Below, one piece after another: positions 1 to 9,632 of a stretch of DNA of 64,000 nucleotides. Both the position numbers and the translations under genes were made by a program. The stretch comes from WRGT01 sp942493035. GTDB lineage: Bacteria > Spirochaetota > UBA4802 > UBA5550. Below the pieces are notes generated by a model. It did not search any database and had not been told where the DNA came from. It was given only the letters and a program-made list of their open reading frames with translations. Location of the stretch: positions 3,286,001-3,350,000 of the forward strand of contig OW818666.1 in assembly GCA_942493035.1 (NCBI GenBank), in the 5' to 3' direction. Numbering within the stretch: position 1 is the stretch's first letter; each line of letters opens with the position of its first letter.

Positions 1-464
1 AGCAGGCTGAGATAAGCATGAAAGAGGCCGCTGAATTTATAAAAATTTACTTTCAAACTTATCCCGGTTTCAGGAATTATATTGATACAACAATTGAATT
101 TGCAAAAGAACACGGATATGTTCAGACGCTTATGGGGAGAAAACGCCCAGTCCCCGAGATTACATCAGAAACACATTTTCGCAGAGAGGGAGCCGAGCGT
201 ATTGCCATCAATACTCCGCTTCAGGGAACATCTGCCGATATGATAAAGATAGCCATGATAAACATAGCGAAGGAGATGACTGATAAAAAACTCCGCTCAC
301 GAATGATAATGCAGGTTCATGATGAACTTGTATTTGAAGTACACGAAGATGAAAAAGAATTAATGGAAGATATGATCCGTGATAAAATGGAGAATGCCCT
401 GAAGCTCAATGTACCGGTAATAGTTGAAATAGGAATTGGACAGAACTGGGACGAGGCTCACTAG
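1..464 (+). CDS. polA: DNA polymerase I, C-terminal part (cut by window edge)
   Basis: This is the 3' end of a polA reading frame that is already open at base 1; the first complete codon is at base 3 and reads QAEISMKEAAEF. The motif C palm segment QVHDELVFEV, with the catalytic His-Asp, is present and the gene ends in a normal PolA C-terminus. Bases 1-474 are identical to 13,247-13,720 except at 179 (T against C) and 233 (T against A), both silent. The gene probably continues to the left as a full-length polA, because the other copy lacks its 5' part; that lies outside the window and is inference. Family assignment is secure. Confidence 0.93.
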   Translation, partial: QAEISMKEAAEFIKIYFQTYPGFRNYIDTTIEFAKEHGYVQTLMGRKRPVPEITSETHFRREGAERIAINTPLQGTSADMIKIAMINIAKEMTDKKLRSRMIMQVHDELVFEVHEDEKELMEDMIRDKMENALKLNVPVIVEIGIGQNWDEAH

Positions 465-478
465 AATTAAAACTAAGT

Positions 479-534
479 GTCATTGTTCTCCGCTGTACCA
501 TCGGTGCGGCGGAAAACAAATATTAAGCAGTTAC
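479..534. repeat. Family A palindromic element after first polA copy
   Basis: An imperfect hairpin at 488-512 (arms of 11 with two G-U type mismatches, TCCGCTGTACC against GGTGCGGCGGA) ends in AAGCAGTTAC. The same arrangement follows the second polA copy at 13,731-13,808, yet the two intergenic stretches have diverged while the coding ends have not. Confidence 0.55.
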
Positions 535-537
535 CCT

Positions 538-825
538 TTATTCAACTTCTCGTTCATACTCAGATTCAAATGTCCCTCCGGTAATAACTTTAGTTGTTGT
601 ATAATCTGAATGATCTAATACTTTACCTGTTAATGTCCCGCTGATTGCACCACCATTTTCCGTACTCCATTCATTCACGGTTATTGTAAACTCATCGTCT
701 ACTGCACTGTATAGTGTACTCGCACTATCATCGGAAATTTCAAAGTCAACCCAATCCTCAACTCCAACTGTAGATATAGTATTTGTAGCAACTGAATTGG
801 TGAGATCAATATCAATCCGATTGAA
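538..825 (-). pseudogene. C-terminal remnant of a secreted beta-rich protein
   Basis: Read on the minus strand, the frame ending in TAA at 538-540 gives a protein-like C-terminus: RIDIDLTNSVATN at the upstream end, then GVEDWVDFEISDD, GGAISGTLTGKVLD, and finally GGTFESEYEREVE. The G-x-I-S-G-T-L-T-G and G-G-T-F pattern resembles the ends of secreted or lipoprotein beta-sandwich proteins. The frame stays open to about 1,050, but upstream of 825 the translation looks non-coding and there is no good start or ribosome-binding site. I therefore read it as the 3' stump of a lost gene. The stretch 826-1,282 holds no other gene I can support; a short plus-strand frame around 945-1,050 also looks protein-like but has no start. 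Confidence 0.5.
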
Positions 826-1282
826 TTGGCGGAGACAAAAAAATGTAATACTATATCCATTATGGCCGGAATAACATTTAATCTGAAGAAATTTTAGAAA
901 GTTATAAGTGATAAAGTTTGGGGTGAGATTAAATCTACGATGATTTGAGGTGGAGGGAACGATAAAATTTATTATGCCATTATCATAACAAAAAAGTATG
1001 GTAAAATCAGTTTGCCTGAAATAAGGATAAAAGTTCTTTTTACTTCTTAATTAATCGACAGGCAAGGGGCAGCGCCTCTGTAATCCCCCATTTCTCACAC
1101 AAAACGAAAAGCTGTGTCCCAAAAAATAATCTGCTACCTGACTTTATTGAATTCAGATTTTAATATGTAAAACTACAAAAAAGTGCTTGTAAGGATTATA
1201 AAGATGGTCTTTATTAAACTGTTATTTTAGAATATTAAAAGTGGTTGTGCCTGCAAATTCTGATTCGGGGAACTAAAATATT

Positions 1283-4200
1283 ATGATAAAAATTAAAATA
1301 TCTCTACTGAAAAAAAGACCAGTCATCTATACTATAATAATGACTATACTTTTTTCACTTATTCTATTTTCATCTGTTTTTACCCAGAGCGTGAAAAGTG
1401 ATAATCAGAGAAATTATGAAGAGGGAAAATTCAAGGAACCCGCAGTGGCCGATGATTCGGTGCTGAGAATTATTCAGGCAACACCCTGGGGTGATCTCAC
1501 AGTTTCAGATTCAGGGAAAGAGATCTATGTTATGTTCAATCATCCCCTGGTTCCGGTTGCAATGCTTGAAAATGAAACAAAAGGGGTCTTTTCGGTTACT
1601 CCGTATGTGAAGGGTAAATTCAGATGGTATGGAAGCAGGATATGTTCTTTCAAACCGGATAACCTCTGGGAAACCGGTATTGATTACAAAATAACAATTC
1701 CGGCAGGTCTTAAATCTGTTAACGACAAGACGTTGAAAAATGAGTATACTTTCAGTTTTAATATTATCGCACCCGAACTGGACGTATCAATAAATTCCAC
1801 AGGTTCATATTCATCAGAAATTGATTATGATCAGGCAATTATGCTGCGCTTTAATTTTCCCGTTAGAATAGAGGACCTTTATAAACATCTTTCAATCAAA
1901 TCCGGAATTTTTAAAAGCTATGAGTTTATAATCACTCCGGTGAAAAAAAATCAGGGTCAGGCAAGTGTGGACGACTCTTCAAATGAAAAAAGAGGTGTTG
2001 AAGATGTCATAGAAGGTACAAAAGCGTTTATTGTAAAAGCGACTAATCCGTTCAAGAGGAATTCGGAGGTGACAGTTGCAGTAAAGAAAGGGATTAAATC
2101 TGAAAATAAAATATCAAAATTAATGGAAAACAGTGAGGTGACCTTTAAAACACATGGCCCGCTGAAGCTCAAGTTTGAAATTGAAGGTACTGTATATCAG
2201 AAGTTCTGGCGTTCCGGATTTTCTTTCAGTAACAAGGTAGATGTTATTACAGCTGCTAACGCGATTAAATTTTCACCTCACGCGGCGTTTAAGGGTAATA
2301 CATATGACAAAGAAGAAACTAGGATCGGTATTTATAGATGGGATATTAAGCCCGGTGTTGAGTATAAAATCACTGTGTCAAAGTTCAAAGATATCTACGG
2401 TAACACCCTTGATGAAAAGGGGGAGTTTACCATTAAAGTTCCTGATTACGCGCCGGAGTACTATCTGGAAAGCGACATGAACCTCATTGAGGCAGAATCG
2501 GGACATAAGCTTCCAGTTGAGTTGACAAATATACAAAAGTTTGATGTTTCATACGGTTCTTTTAATATTGCCGACCTCCAGGCAAAGCTTGATGCAAACC
2601 GATATGATTTTAAATTGTTAGATAGGCTTCAATTAAAGAATTTTACCTGGGAAACCGGATTTGCAAAAAATACTGAAGGCAGGGCAGGTTTTGATATTTC
2701 AAATTTTCTCACTAATGGAAAATACGGGTGGCTTGCTTTCCGATTTAAAGCGGGAGTTGTTGATACATGGGATAATAATTATTCCGAAAAAATTACCGAT
2801 CAGATAATCCAGTCAACAAACCTGTCGATTGCAATCAAGGAAGACTATAACAAATACTATTTCTGGGTAAACACCCTATCCGGTGTTGAATCAAAAAGCG
2901 GCATTAACATTGAAATTTATGATAAAAAGGATAAAATAGAGAGCGGGATTACCGACGCAAAGGGTTACTGCGAAATAACAAAGAAGACTCCGGGAATAAA
3001 CAGTGAGGTAATATTTTTCGCATCTGATAAAAATGGAGATATGGCGTATCTTACAAGCAAGGACAATGATGTGTCAATGTATGGTCTTGCTGATTACAGC
3101 GAGTGGGCAACTACCAGGATTGTTCGCGGTCAGATAATTTTTGACAGGAAACTTTACAGGCCGGGAGACCGGATTTTTTTTAAAGGTGTACTTGCCGAGA
3201 AAAACGGAAGTACAATGAAGCCTTTCGCCGGAGAGAATGTAGATGTAAGTATCTCCAACTCGGAGGGTGAGAATGTATACTCACAGAAAATCAAGAGCAG
3301 CGAAAATGGGGGTGTATGGGGGGACTACACCATACCAGCAGATGCAAAACTTGGACACTACAATGTCAGTATCAGTACAAAAGTAAACAGTATAAGTGAT
3401 ACATTTCAGGTGGAGGAGTTCAGGCCGGTTTCCTTTTCTGTTGATATAAAAGGGGGAAGAAACGCAAGGAGCGGTGAAAATGTTGTTCTTACTATCGAAG
3501 GGAAATATCTTTTCGGCGCACCCATGAGCCAGGCACCGGTTTCATACAGTATTTCAAGAGCCAGGAAGAGTATTGATTTTGAAAATTTTTCCGGCTTCAC
3601 TTTCGGAGATAACCTTTACTGGTTCAATGAAGAATCAAATCAGTCAGGTACGGGATACTACTCTGGAACAGAGGGTAAACTCACCGCTGCCGGAAGATTC
3701 GCTGTTAATGTTGATCTCAAACCAATGAAACTTGTTGAAACGCTGAACAAACCTGATGTCAAGTACACTATGAGTGATCCATACGATATAAATATAGAAG
3801 CGACAGTCCGCGATGTGGATATTAAATCAGTTACCGGGCATGAGAGCTTTTCGGTTTTCCCCGGTGATTTTATGATAGGGATAAAATCGTATAACAGCTA
3901 CCAGAGTTTTAAAGATGAATTCAAATTTGATATAGTTGCCGCGACAAATACAGGAGGAGCAATCTCGGGTAAAAAAGCGGAACTGCGCGTGATCAAAAAC
4001 ACATGGAAAACAGTTCACACAAAAGGTCCCGAGGGGAGCCTTCAGGTGAAGAATACACTTGAAAAAGAGATTGTATATAGAAAGGATATAACTCTATCAA
4101 ACGAACCGCAGACAATTAAGTACAGACCCGCAGATTCGGGGGTATACACTGTAACTGTGCAGGAAAAAAACGGAATGTCATATTCCAGAACAGGATTTTA

Positions 4201-7200
4201 CGCCTATGGCGGAGGTTACGGATCATGGGGTTATAATGATGATGATTCCATAACAATGATCCCGGATAAAACAAGTTATAATCCCGGCGATACGGCGAAA
4301 ATTCTTGTTCAGTCTCCATATAAAAACTGCAAGGCAATAATTACTCTGGAACGGGAATCGATATACTGGCAGAAAACTGTAACACTGGACGGGAAAGGTA
4401 CGCCGGTTGAAATTCCGATAAAAGATGAATATACTCCGAATGTCTATCTCAGCATTATGCTGATCCGTCCAAGAATAAATCTTGAAGCTGACGCGCCGGA
4501 TGATGTTAAACGTAACTTCATGCAAAATGATCTGGGTGCGCCAAGATTTAAAGCGGGTATGACAAGAATTAATATAAGCACAAAATCCAGAAACGCAAAG
4601 CTCGACATCGTGGCGGATAAGCCAAGTTACAGTCCTGGAGAAAAAATAAAACTTAAAATATATTCAGAACCGGGCGCAGAAATTGCCATATCTGTCGCCG
4701 ATAGAGGAGTACTTGATCTTATAAACTATATGTTCGCAAACCCTGTTGATAAGTTTTACAGCTATTATCCGCTTGGAGTGAGAATATTCCACAACATGAG
4801 TCTGATTATAAAACAGTACAAGTACGCAATGAAGGGTGAAAAACCGGGCGGCGGAGGAGATGACTATAGCGGAGAAGGATCCGGCGGATTCGCTTTTGGA
4901 AATGAAGACGGTACAAGAAACGATATCAGATACACGGCATACTGGAATCCCCAGATTGTGGCGGATAAAAACGGTTTCGCGGAAGTTGAATTCAAATTAC
5001 CCGATAATCTTACAACCTTCAGGGTTATGGCTCTTGCTTCTGCAGGTGGAAAATACAGGGAGTTCAAAAAGGAATTCAAAGTAAGAAAGGCCATGGTCAT
5101 CCAGAAAAGCGTTCCAAGGTTTATCAGGTGCGGTGACAAGCTTATGATAGGCGCTGTTGTAATTAATCAGACCGGCATAAGCGGAAAGTTCAAAGTTTCG
5201 GCAGAGGGGGATCTTCTTAACTTTGAAGCTTCATCAAAAATCGAGACTATCGCTGCAGGAGAGGCGAAAGAGGTACTCTTTCCTGTTTCAGTTAACACCA
5301 GGAAGTATTCAGCATTAAAAACATCGATAGTCAATGATATCAGAAATGGGAAAAAAGATATAAATAAAATAATCAGCAACAGGGGCTATCTCACTGTTGA
5401 ACCGGAAAAGATGAAGAAGTTCAGCAAAGCCGGTTTTGAAGTTCGGGATGTTAAGGACAAACTGTTCTATGAATTTCCGGTGAAGGAACATCCGATTGAA
5501 GAAGCCTTTACTGTTACCGGTTTCACTGACAGCAGTTCTTCAGAGATGATAAAAATTCCATCGAATAGTGATATACACCCCGAGTTCGGCGGTCTTGATA
5601 TTAAATTATCAAACACAGCATTAATAGGCCTCCAGAAAGGATTCACTTTCTATGAAAGCAATCCATATTTCTGCCTGGAGCAGAGAGCTTCGGCATTTCT
5701 GCTTGCCATGACATCGGGAAAACTGCTTAAAGAATTTTCCATGAGGCCCCCCGATAAAAGCAGTTACGATTTTGATGTGATTGAGCAGCTGTTTCTCGGT
5801 GAGCTGAAAGATTTCAGAAATGCAGATGGAGGATTCAGGCTCTGGAAGGAATCTGGAAAGGATCAAAAAAGTAATCCCTATCTTACAGCATATATAAATT
5901 TCGTTCTTGTTACCGCAAAAAGCAGAGGATACAAGGTGGATGATGAAATTCTGGCAGGAGCCATTACATTTCTGAAAGATTACATGAAAGAGCCGGAAAT
6001 GGAAGGTTACAGTTACATACTGGAAACATTCTCTTTTATAAACTATACATTCTCTGTGGGTGGACTTAAGGATCAATTTCTGACAAAGACACTTATGGAG
6101 AAAAAAAATCTTCTTTCAACCAGAGCGAAGGGATTTCTTGTACTTTCGGCCGCTCTTCAGCGTGGAGTAAAAAACTACACAGAAGACACCGAGATTAAGA
6201 GTATTCTGGATTCATTTAAAAATAACATGGAGATCTCTACAGGGAAAGTCTCTTTTAAGGATAGCAGTGAAGGCGCTTACATGAGGGCGTTTTACACCGA
6301 GGGCTCCACTCTCGGGGTTATACTTCTTTCAATGATAAGACTTGACAGGGATAATCCTGTAATTCCATCGATTGTCAATTATATCATTAGTTCAAGGGAC
6401 CATCATTACTGGGAAGATACACAGAGTATAGCTCTAATTGCACTTGCACTGGATGAATATCAGAATACCTATGAAAAAACCGGAGGCAAGGTTAGCGAGG
6501 TAAATGCAAAAGTAATACTGAACTCCCACGAATTATTACAGAAACTATTTCCTCTGGATACCCGCGGCGCCTACAGCAGCAGTGTTACATATGACACGCT
6601 GTATACACTGGGGAAGAGCGGAATAAATCTCCCGCTTGAATTTAAAAAAGAGGGGAAGGACGGAAGGTTGTATTATTCAACAACGATGCAGTATCAGCCT
6701 GTAGTTAATACAAAGGTTACCCCGCGCGATGAAGGTTTTGAGGTGAGAAGAACACTCTATGATCTTTCAACAGCGACAGATAAAAATATTTACGGCAATG
6801 AAATAAAGGATAATCTTATAAGAGGTGAAGTATATCTCTGTAAAATTACCGTTGTAAATTCCAAATCTTATTATAACGCAGTTATTGTAGATCCTCTCCC
6901 ATCGAATGTGGAGATACTGAACAGCAGTTTTGCCACAGAAAAGAAGAACAATATAGGAGCTGAAAGCGGTCGCTCAAGAGAATACGATTATGATTACGAC
7001 TACTGGTATGGATCTTCTAACCGTGTAACTGAATACAGAGACGATAAAGTAGTCATAACCGAAGAGTACTTATACTCCGGTATGCACGAGTATATCTATC
7101 TTGTAAGACCAGTAAGCAAGGGGGAGGCAAAAATACCGGCAGCCAGCGCTAAACTTATGTATTCACCGGAAGTATTCGGAAGGACAGGAAGTTCGTTCTT

Positions 7201-7213
7201 AAACGTACAGTAA
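1283..7213 (+). CDS. Alpha-2-macroglobulin family protein with CLEQ thioester
   Basis: A 1,976-residue bacterial alpha-2-macroglobulin. An N-terminal hydrophobic segment (about residues 12-35) directs export; there is no lipobox cysteine, unlike the enterobacterial lipoprotein homologue. Order: N-terminal MG-type domains, an MG2 domain near residue 620 (DRKLYRPGD), a bait-region-type domain from about 990 (DKTSYNPGD), a Gly-rich linker near 1,190, the A2M domain near 1,220 (YWNPQIVADKNGFAEVEF), and the thioester domain with CLEQ at Cys1464-Gln1467. In this family the Cys-Gln thioester traps attacking proteases covalently, so a periplasmic protease-inhibitor role is expected. pbpC follows 145 bases downstream, the pairing known from many Gram-negative bacteria, where the two are thought to act together in envelope defence and repair. 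The C-terminal region has an unusual Asp/Tyr-rich stretch (DYDYDYWYG). Confidence 0.95.
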   Translation: MIKIKISLLKKRPVIYTIIMTILFSLILFSSVFTQSVKSDNQRNYEEGKFKEPAVADDSVLRIIQATPWGDLTVSDSGKEIYVMFNHPLVPVAMLENETKGVFSVTPYVKGKFRWYGSRICSFKPDNLWETGIDYKITIPAGLKSVNDKTLKNEYTFSFNIIAPELDVSINSTGSYSSEIDYDQAIMLRFNFPVRIEDLYKHLSIKSGIFKSYEFIITPVKKNQGQASVDDSSNEKRGVEDVIEGTKAFIVKATNPFKRNSEVTVAVKKGIKSENKISKLMENSEVTFKTHGPLKLKFEIEGTVYQKFWRSGFSFSNKVDVITAANAIKFSPHAAFKGNTYDKEETRIGIYRWDIKPGVEYKITVSKFKDIYGNTLDEKGEFTIKVPDYAPEYYLESDMNLIEAESGHKLPVELTNIQKFDVSYGSFNIADLQAKLDANRYDFKLLDRLQLKNFTWETGFAKNTEGRAGFDISNFLTNGKYGWLAFRFKAGVVDTWDNNYSEKITDQIIQSTNLSIAIKEDYNKYYFWVNTLSGVESKSGINIEIYDKKDKIESGITDAKGYCEITKKTPGINSEVIFFASDKNGDMAYLTSKDNDVSMYGLADYSEWATTRIVRGQIIFDRKLYRPGDRIFFKGVLAEKNGSTMKPFAGENVDVSISNSEGENVYSQKIKSSENGGVWGDYTIPADAKLGHYNVSISTKVNSISDTFQVEEFRPVSFSVDIKGGRNARSGENVVLTIEGKYLFGAPMSQAPVSYSISRARKSIDFENFSGFTFGDNLYWFNEESNQSGTGYYSGTEGKLTAAGRFAVNVDLKPMKLVETLNKPDVKYTMSDPYDINIEATVRDVDIKSVTGHESFSVFPGDFMIGIKSYNSYQSFKDEFKFDIVAATNTGGAISGKKAELRVIKNTWKTVHTKGPEGSLQVKNTLEKEIVYRKDITLSNEPQTIKYRPADSGVYTVTVQEKNGMSYSRTGFYAYGGGYGSWGYNDDDSITMIPDKTSYNPGDTAKILVQSPYKNCKAIITLERESIYWQKTVTLDGKGTPVEIPIKDEYTPNVYLSIMLIRPRINLEADAPDDVKRNFMQNDLGAPRFKAGMTRINISTKSRNAKLDIVADKPSYSPGEKIKLKIYSEPGAEIAISVADRGVLDLINYMFANPVDKFYSYYPLGVRIFHNMSLIIKQYKYAMKGEKPGGGGDDYSGEGSGGFAFGNEDGTRNDIRYTAYWNPQIVADKNGFAEVEFKLPDNLTTFRVMALASAGGKYREFKKEFKVRKAMVIQKSVPRFIRCGDKLMIGAVVINQTGISGKFKVSAEGDLLNFEASSKIETIAAGEAKEVLFPVSVNTRKYSALKTSIVNDIRNGKKDINKIISNRGYLTVEPEKMKKFSKAGFEVRDVKDKLFYEFPVKEHPIEEAFTVTGFTDSSSSEMIKIPSNSDIHPEFGGLDIKLSNTALIGLQKGFTFYESNPYFCLEQRASAFLLAMTSGKLLKEFSMRPPDKSSYDFDVIEQLFLGELKDFRNADGGFRLWKESGKDQKSNPYLTAYINFVLVTAKSRGYKVDDEILAGAITFLKDYMKEPEMEGYSYILETFSFINYTFSVGGLKDQFLTKTLMEKKNLLSTRAKGFLVLSAALQRGVKNYTEDTEIKSILDSFKNNMEISTGKVSFKDSSEGAYMRAFYTEGSTLGVILLSMIRLDRDNPVIPSIVNYIISSRDHHYWEDTQSIALIALALDEYQNTYEKTGGKVSEVNAKVILNSHELLQKLFPLDTRGAYSSSVTYDTLYTLGKSGINLPLEFKKEGKDGRLYYSTTMQYQPVVNTKVTPRDEGFEVRRTLYDLSTATDKNIYGNEIKDNLIRGEVYLCKITVVNSKSYYNAVIVDPLPSNVEILNSSFATEKKNNIGAESGRSREYDYDYDYWYGSSNRVTEYRDDKVVITEEYLYSGMHEYIYLVRPVSKGEAKIPAASAKLMYSPEVFGRTGSSFLNVQ

Positions 7214-7358
7214 TTCTGTTTGAATGGTTTGATGATAATTATATTGTTCTGTTATAAAGGTTGAGGAGATTTTTAATACCGGAATAATAGAACAATAAGA
7301 ACCTTTCCTTTTAAAATAAATCCGGTTTAAAAAACCAGAGACAAAGTGAAAATTAAAA

Positions 7359-9593
7359 ATGAATAAAAAAACAGTGTTTCAATTAAAAGAACTTTTCATT
7401 TTCAGGCGCTTTTATCCGGTGGCAGCTCTTGTTATATTTTCGATATTTATTTTTTTTGCACTCCCGGTTTCAGAGGAAAGATTGAAGGGAAAAAGCTCCC
7501 TTCGAATTTTTTCGAAAGAGGGCAATCTCCTCAGGCAGTTCAGTTCACCGGATGGCGGATATTCGATATGGCTTAATGTGACTGATTTTCCCTTGTATCT
7601 TAAAAACTATGTAATCATCGCTGAAGACAGACGTTTCTTTACACACCTGGGATTTGATCCTGCGGCAACAGGACGTGCTGCATGGCAGAATATAACGCAC
7701 AGAAAGATAGTTTCAGGCGGATCAACTATTACTCAGCAATTCGTGAGGATAGCCTACAGGGATGAGCTTCCGTCCAACATATATCTAAAAAAAATATATG
7801 AAATTATACTTGCTGTTAAAGTTGAGCTTCACTGTTCAAAAAAAACAATACTTGAAGCATATCTGAACCGTGTACCGCTAAGATTTAATCAGAATGGTAT
7901 TCCTTCAGCATCACAAAGAATCTTCGGACGTGATGTGAGATTTATTTCAAAACAGGAGAGCGCTGCACTTACTGTCCTTATAAGGGAGAATCAACCGTCC
8001 AGAGATATGTTCAGAAAACGGATGGTTGAGATTCTGAAAGATTCGGATAATTCAGTTCAGGAAATATCTGCCGTTGAAGAAAAAGTTTTCAATGATAAAG
8101 GCTATTCGTACACTAAATCTGATTCTTATACTCCGCATTTTGAAGCTTTTATCAAAACCCTGATGCATAAACAGGGAGGGGATATCCATTCCTCAATATT
8201 AAATAATCTCAATGAAAAAATAGGCGCGATAATAAACGCGGAAATTAAAGTTCTAATTCCATACAATGTTGAAAACTGTTCTGTGGTTGTTCTAAAACTT
8301 CCGGTAAATGAAAAAGAAAAAACAGAGCTGGCGGCAATGTTAGGTTCACAGAATTTTCACGGTAAAATTTCAGGACAGGTTAACGGCTGCATAACGATCA
8401 GGTCAGCGGGGAGTACACTTAAACCTCTTCTTTACGGACTCGCCATGGACAGGATCGGGTACAGACCTTATACAATACTGAACGATTCACCCCTTTCTAT
8501 TAATACCGGTAATAATGAAACATATACGCCGAAAAACAATGATATGGTTTACTGGGGTCCTATTCCGCTGCGTGAGGCGCTTGCATGTTCAAGAAATATT
8601 CCCGCGGTCGATACCGTTAACAGGGTGGGTATTAATGAATTTTATCTCTTTCTCAAGCGGGCTGGATTTACACATATGGATAGAGAACCTTCGTTCTACG
8701 GACCAGGGCTTGCTCTTGGAACAGGGGGATCCTCTCTCCTTCAGCTCTGCAGAGGCTATGCCGCTATAGCCGCTGGAGGAATTCTCCCATCTGTTTTTAT
8801 GGGTACAGACAGTGAAGGTGACAATATAATGTACGGGGAGAGCGCGAGAGTTCTTTCCGAAGCAGCAGCTGCAAAGCTTACAAATATTCTTTCAGATAAA
8901 GAAGCCCGAAGAAGGGCCTTCGGAAAAAGAAATTTTCTCGATTTTCCATTTGATGTCGCGGTGAAAACAGGTACTTCAAAAGATTGCCGGGATGCATGGA
9001 CAATAGGGTATACAGATAAATATGTAGTTGGCGTCTGGGTTGGAAATTTTTCAGGAGAGCAGACGAACGGTGTATCGGGCGGTTGGGGGGCGGGAAGAAT
9101 TTTTCACCAGGTAATAAGACTTCTTACGAAGAGGGAGAGCCCCATATTTAATTATCCGGATAGTTTAAGAAAAATCAGGTTCTGCCGCAAAACAGGATTA
9201 ATAGCCGGACCTTACTGTCCATGTTCTTTGGAACTTGTAGAATCGACAGAGACTCTGCCGGGTAGTTGCGGGATCTGCTCCGGGAGGAACTCATTCGATT
9301 CATTTTTTTATACAATATCAGATGAACCGGAAATTATCTCGCCAGTACATGGAGAATCCTTTATTATTGATCCTCTGGTTCCCGGGAAAAATCAGTTAAT
9401 ACCTCTTAAAATTTATATTAATGAAAAACAGGGGGATGCCAGAAATAAGTTTTATTATCGCATTGACAATGGCGAATTAATTATGATAAAAAAAAATGTA
9501 GCTAGAACCATTGATCTTAAAAACGGCAGGCATTCTGTCGTAACATACAGGAACAGCGAGATCATTCAATCCGTTGAATTTTCAGTAGAATGA
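7359..9593 (+). CDS. pbpC: Penicillin-binding protein 1C (bifunctional)
   Basis: 744 residues, close to the usual length for PbpC. One N-terminal membrane anchor (about residues 19-36) is followed by a GT51 transglycosylase domain with EDRRFF and the GGSTITQQ motif. The transpeptidase domain has all three active-site motifs: Ser352-T-L-Lys355, SRN (about residue 410) and KTGTS. The C-terminal Cys-rich module (CRKTGLIAGPYCP ... CGIC) and following beta domain match the BiPBP_C extension that separates PbpC from PBP1a and PBP1b. It should polymerise and possibly cross-link peptidoglycan in the periplasm. It lies directly downstream of the alpha-2-macroglobulin and is probably co-transcribed with it. 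The ribosome-binding site is weak, so the start is chosen by homology of the N-terminus. Confidence 0.95.
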   Translation: MNKKTVFQLKELFIFRRFYPVAALVIFSIFIFFALPVSEERLKGKSSLRIFSKEGNLLRQFSSPDGGYSIWLNVTDFPLYLKNYVIIAEDRRFFTHLGFDPAATGRAAWQNITHRKIVSGGSTITQQFVRIAYRDELPSNIYLKKIYEIILAVKVELHCSKKTILEAYLNRVPLRFNQNGIPSASQRIFGRDVRFISKQESAALTVLIRENQPSRDMFRKRMVEILKDSDNSVQEISAVEEKVFNDKGYSYTKSDSYTPHFEAFIKTLMHKQGGDIHSSILNNLNEKIGAIINAEIKVLIPYNVENCSVVVLKLPVNEKEKTELAAMLGSQNFHGKISGQVNGCITIRSAGSTLKPLLYGLAMDRIGYRPYTILNDSPLSINTGNNETYTPKNNDMVYWGPIPLREALACSRNIPAVDTVNRVGINEFYLFLKRAGFTHMDREPSFYGPGLALGTGGSSLLQLCRGYAAIAAGGILPSVFMGTDSEGDNIMYGESARVLSEAAAAKLTNILSDKEARRRAFGKRNFLDFPFDVAVKTGTSKDCRDAWTIGYTDKYVVGVWVGNFSGEQTNGVSGGWGAGRIFHQVIRLLTKRESPIFNYPDSLRKIRFCRKTGLIAGPYCPCSLELVESTETLPGSCGICSGRNSFDSFFYTISDEPEIISPVHGESFIIDPLVPGKNQLIPLKIYINEKQGDARNKFYYRIDNGELIMIKKNVARTIDLKNGRHSVVTYRNSEIIQSVEFSVE

Positions 9594-9632
9594 TTAACCT
9601 GGAAGATTAAATATAATACCAGAGAACTTAAA

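Noticed and set aside
1051..1110. Possible riboswitch or small RNA (GGGGCAGCGCC... with CCCCC)
   Set aside because: Only a weak G/C pairing is present; no conserved cobalamin or other riboswitch core and no regulated gene start follows within the usual distance.
5621..6076. Minus-strand open frame of 151 codons in the alpha-2-macroglobulin gene
   Set aside because: It lies within the thioester domain coding region, which is conserved on the other strand.
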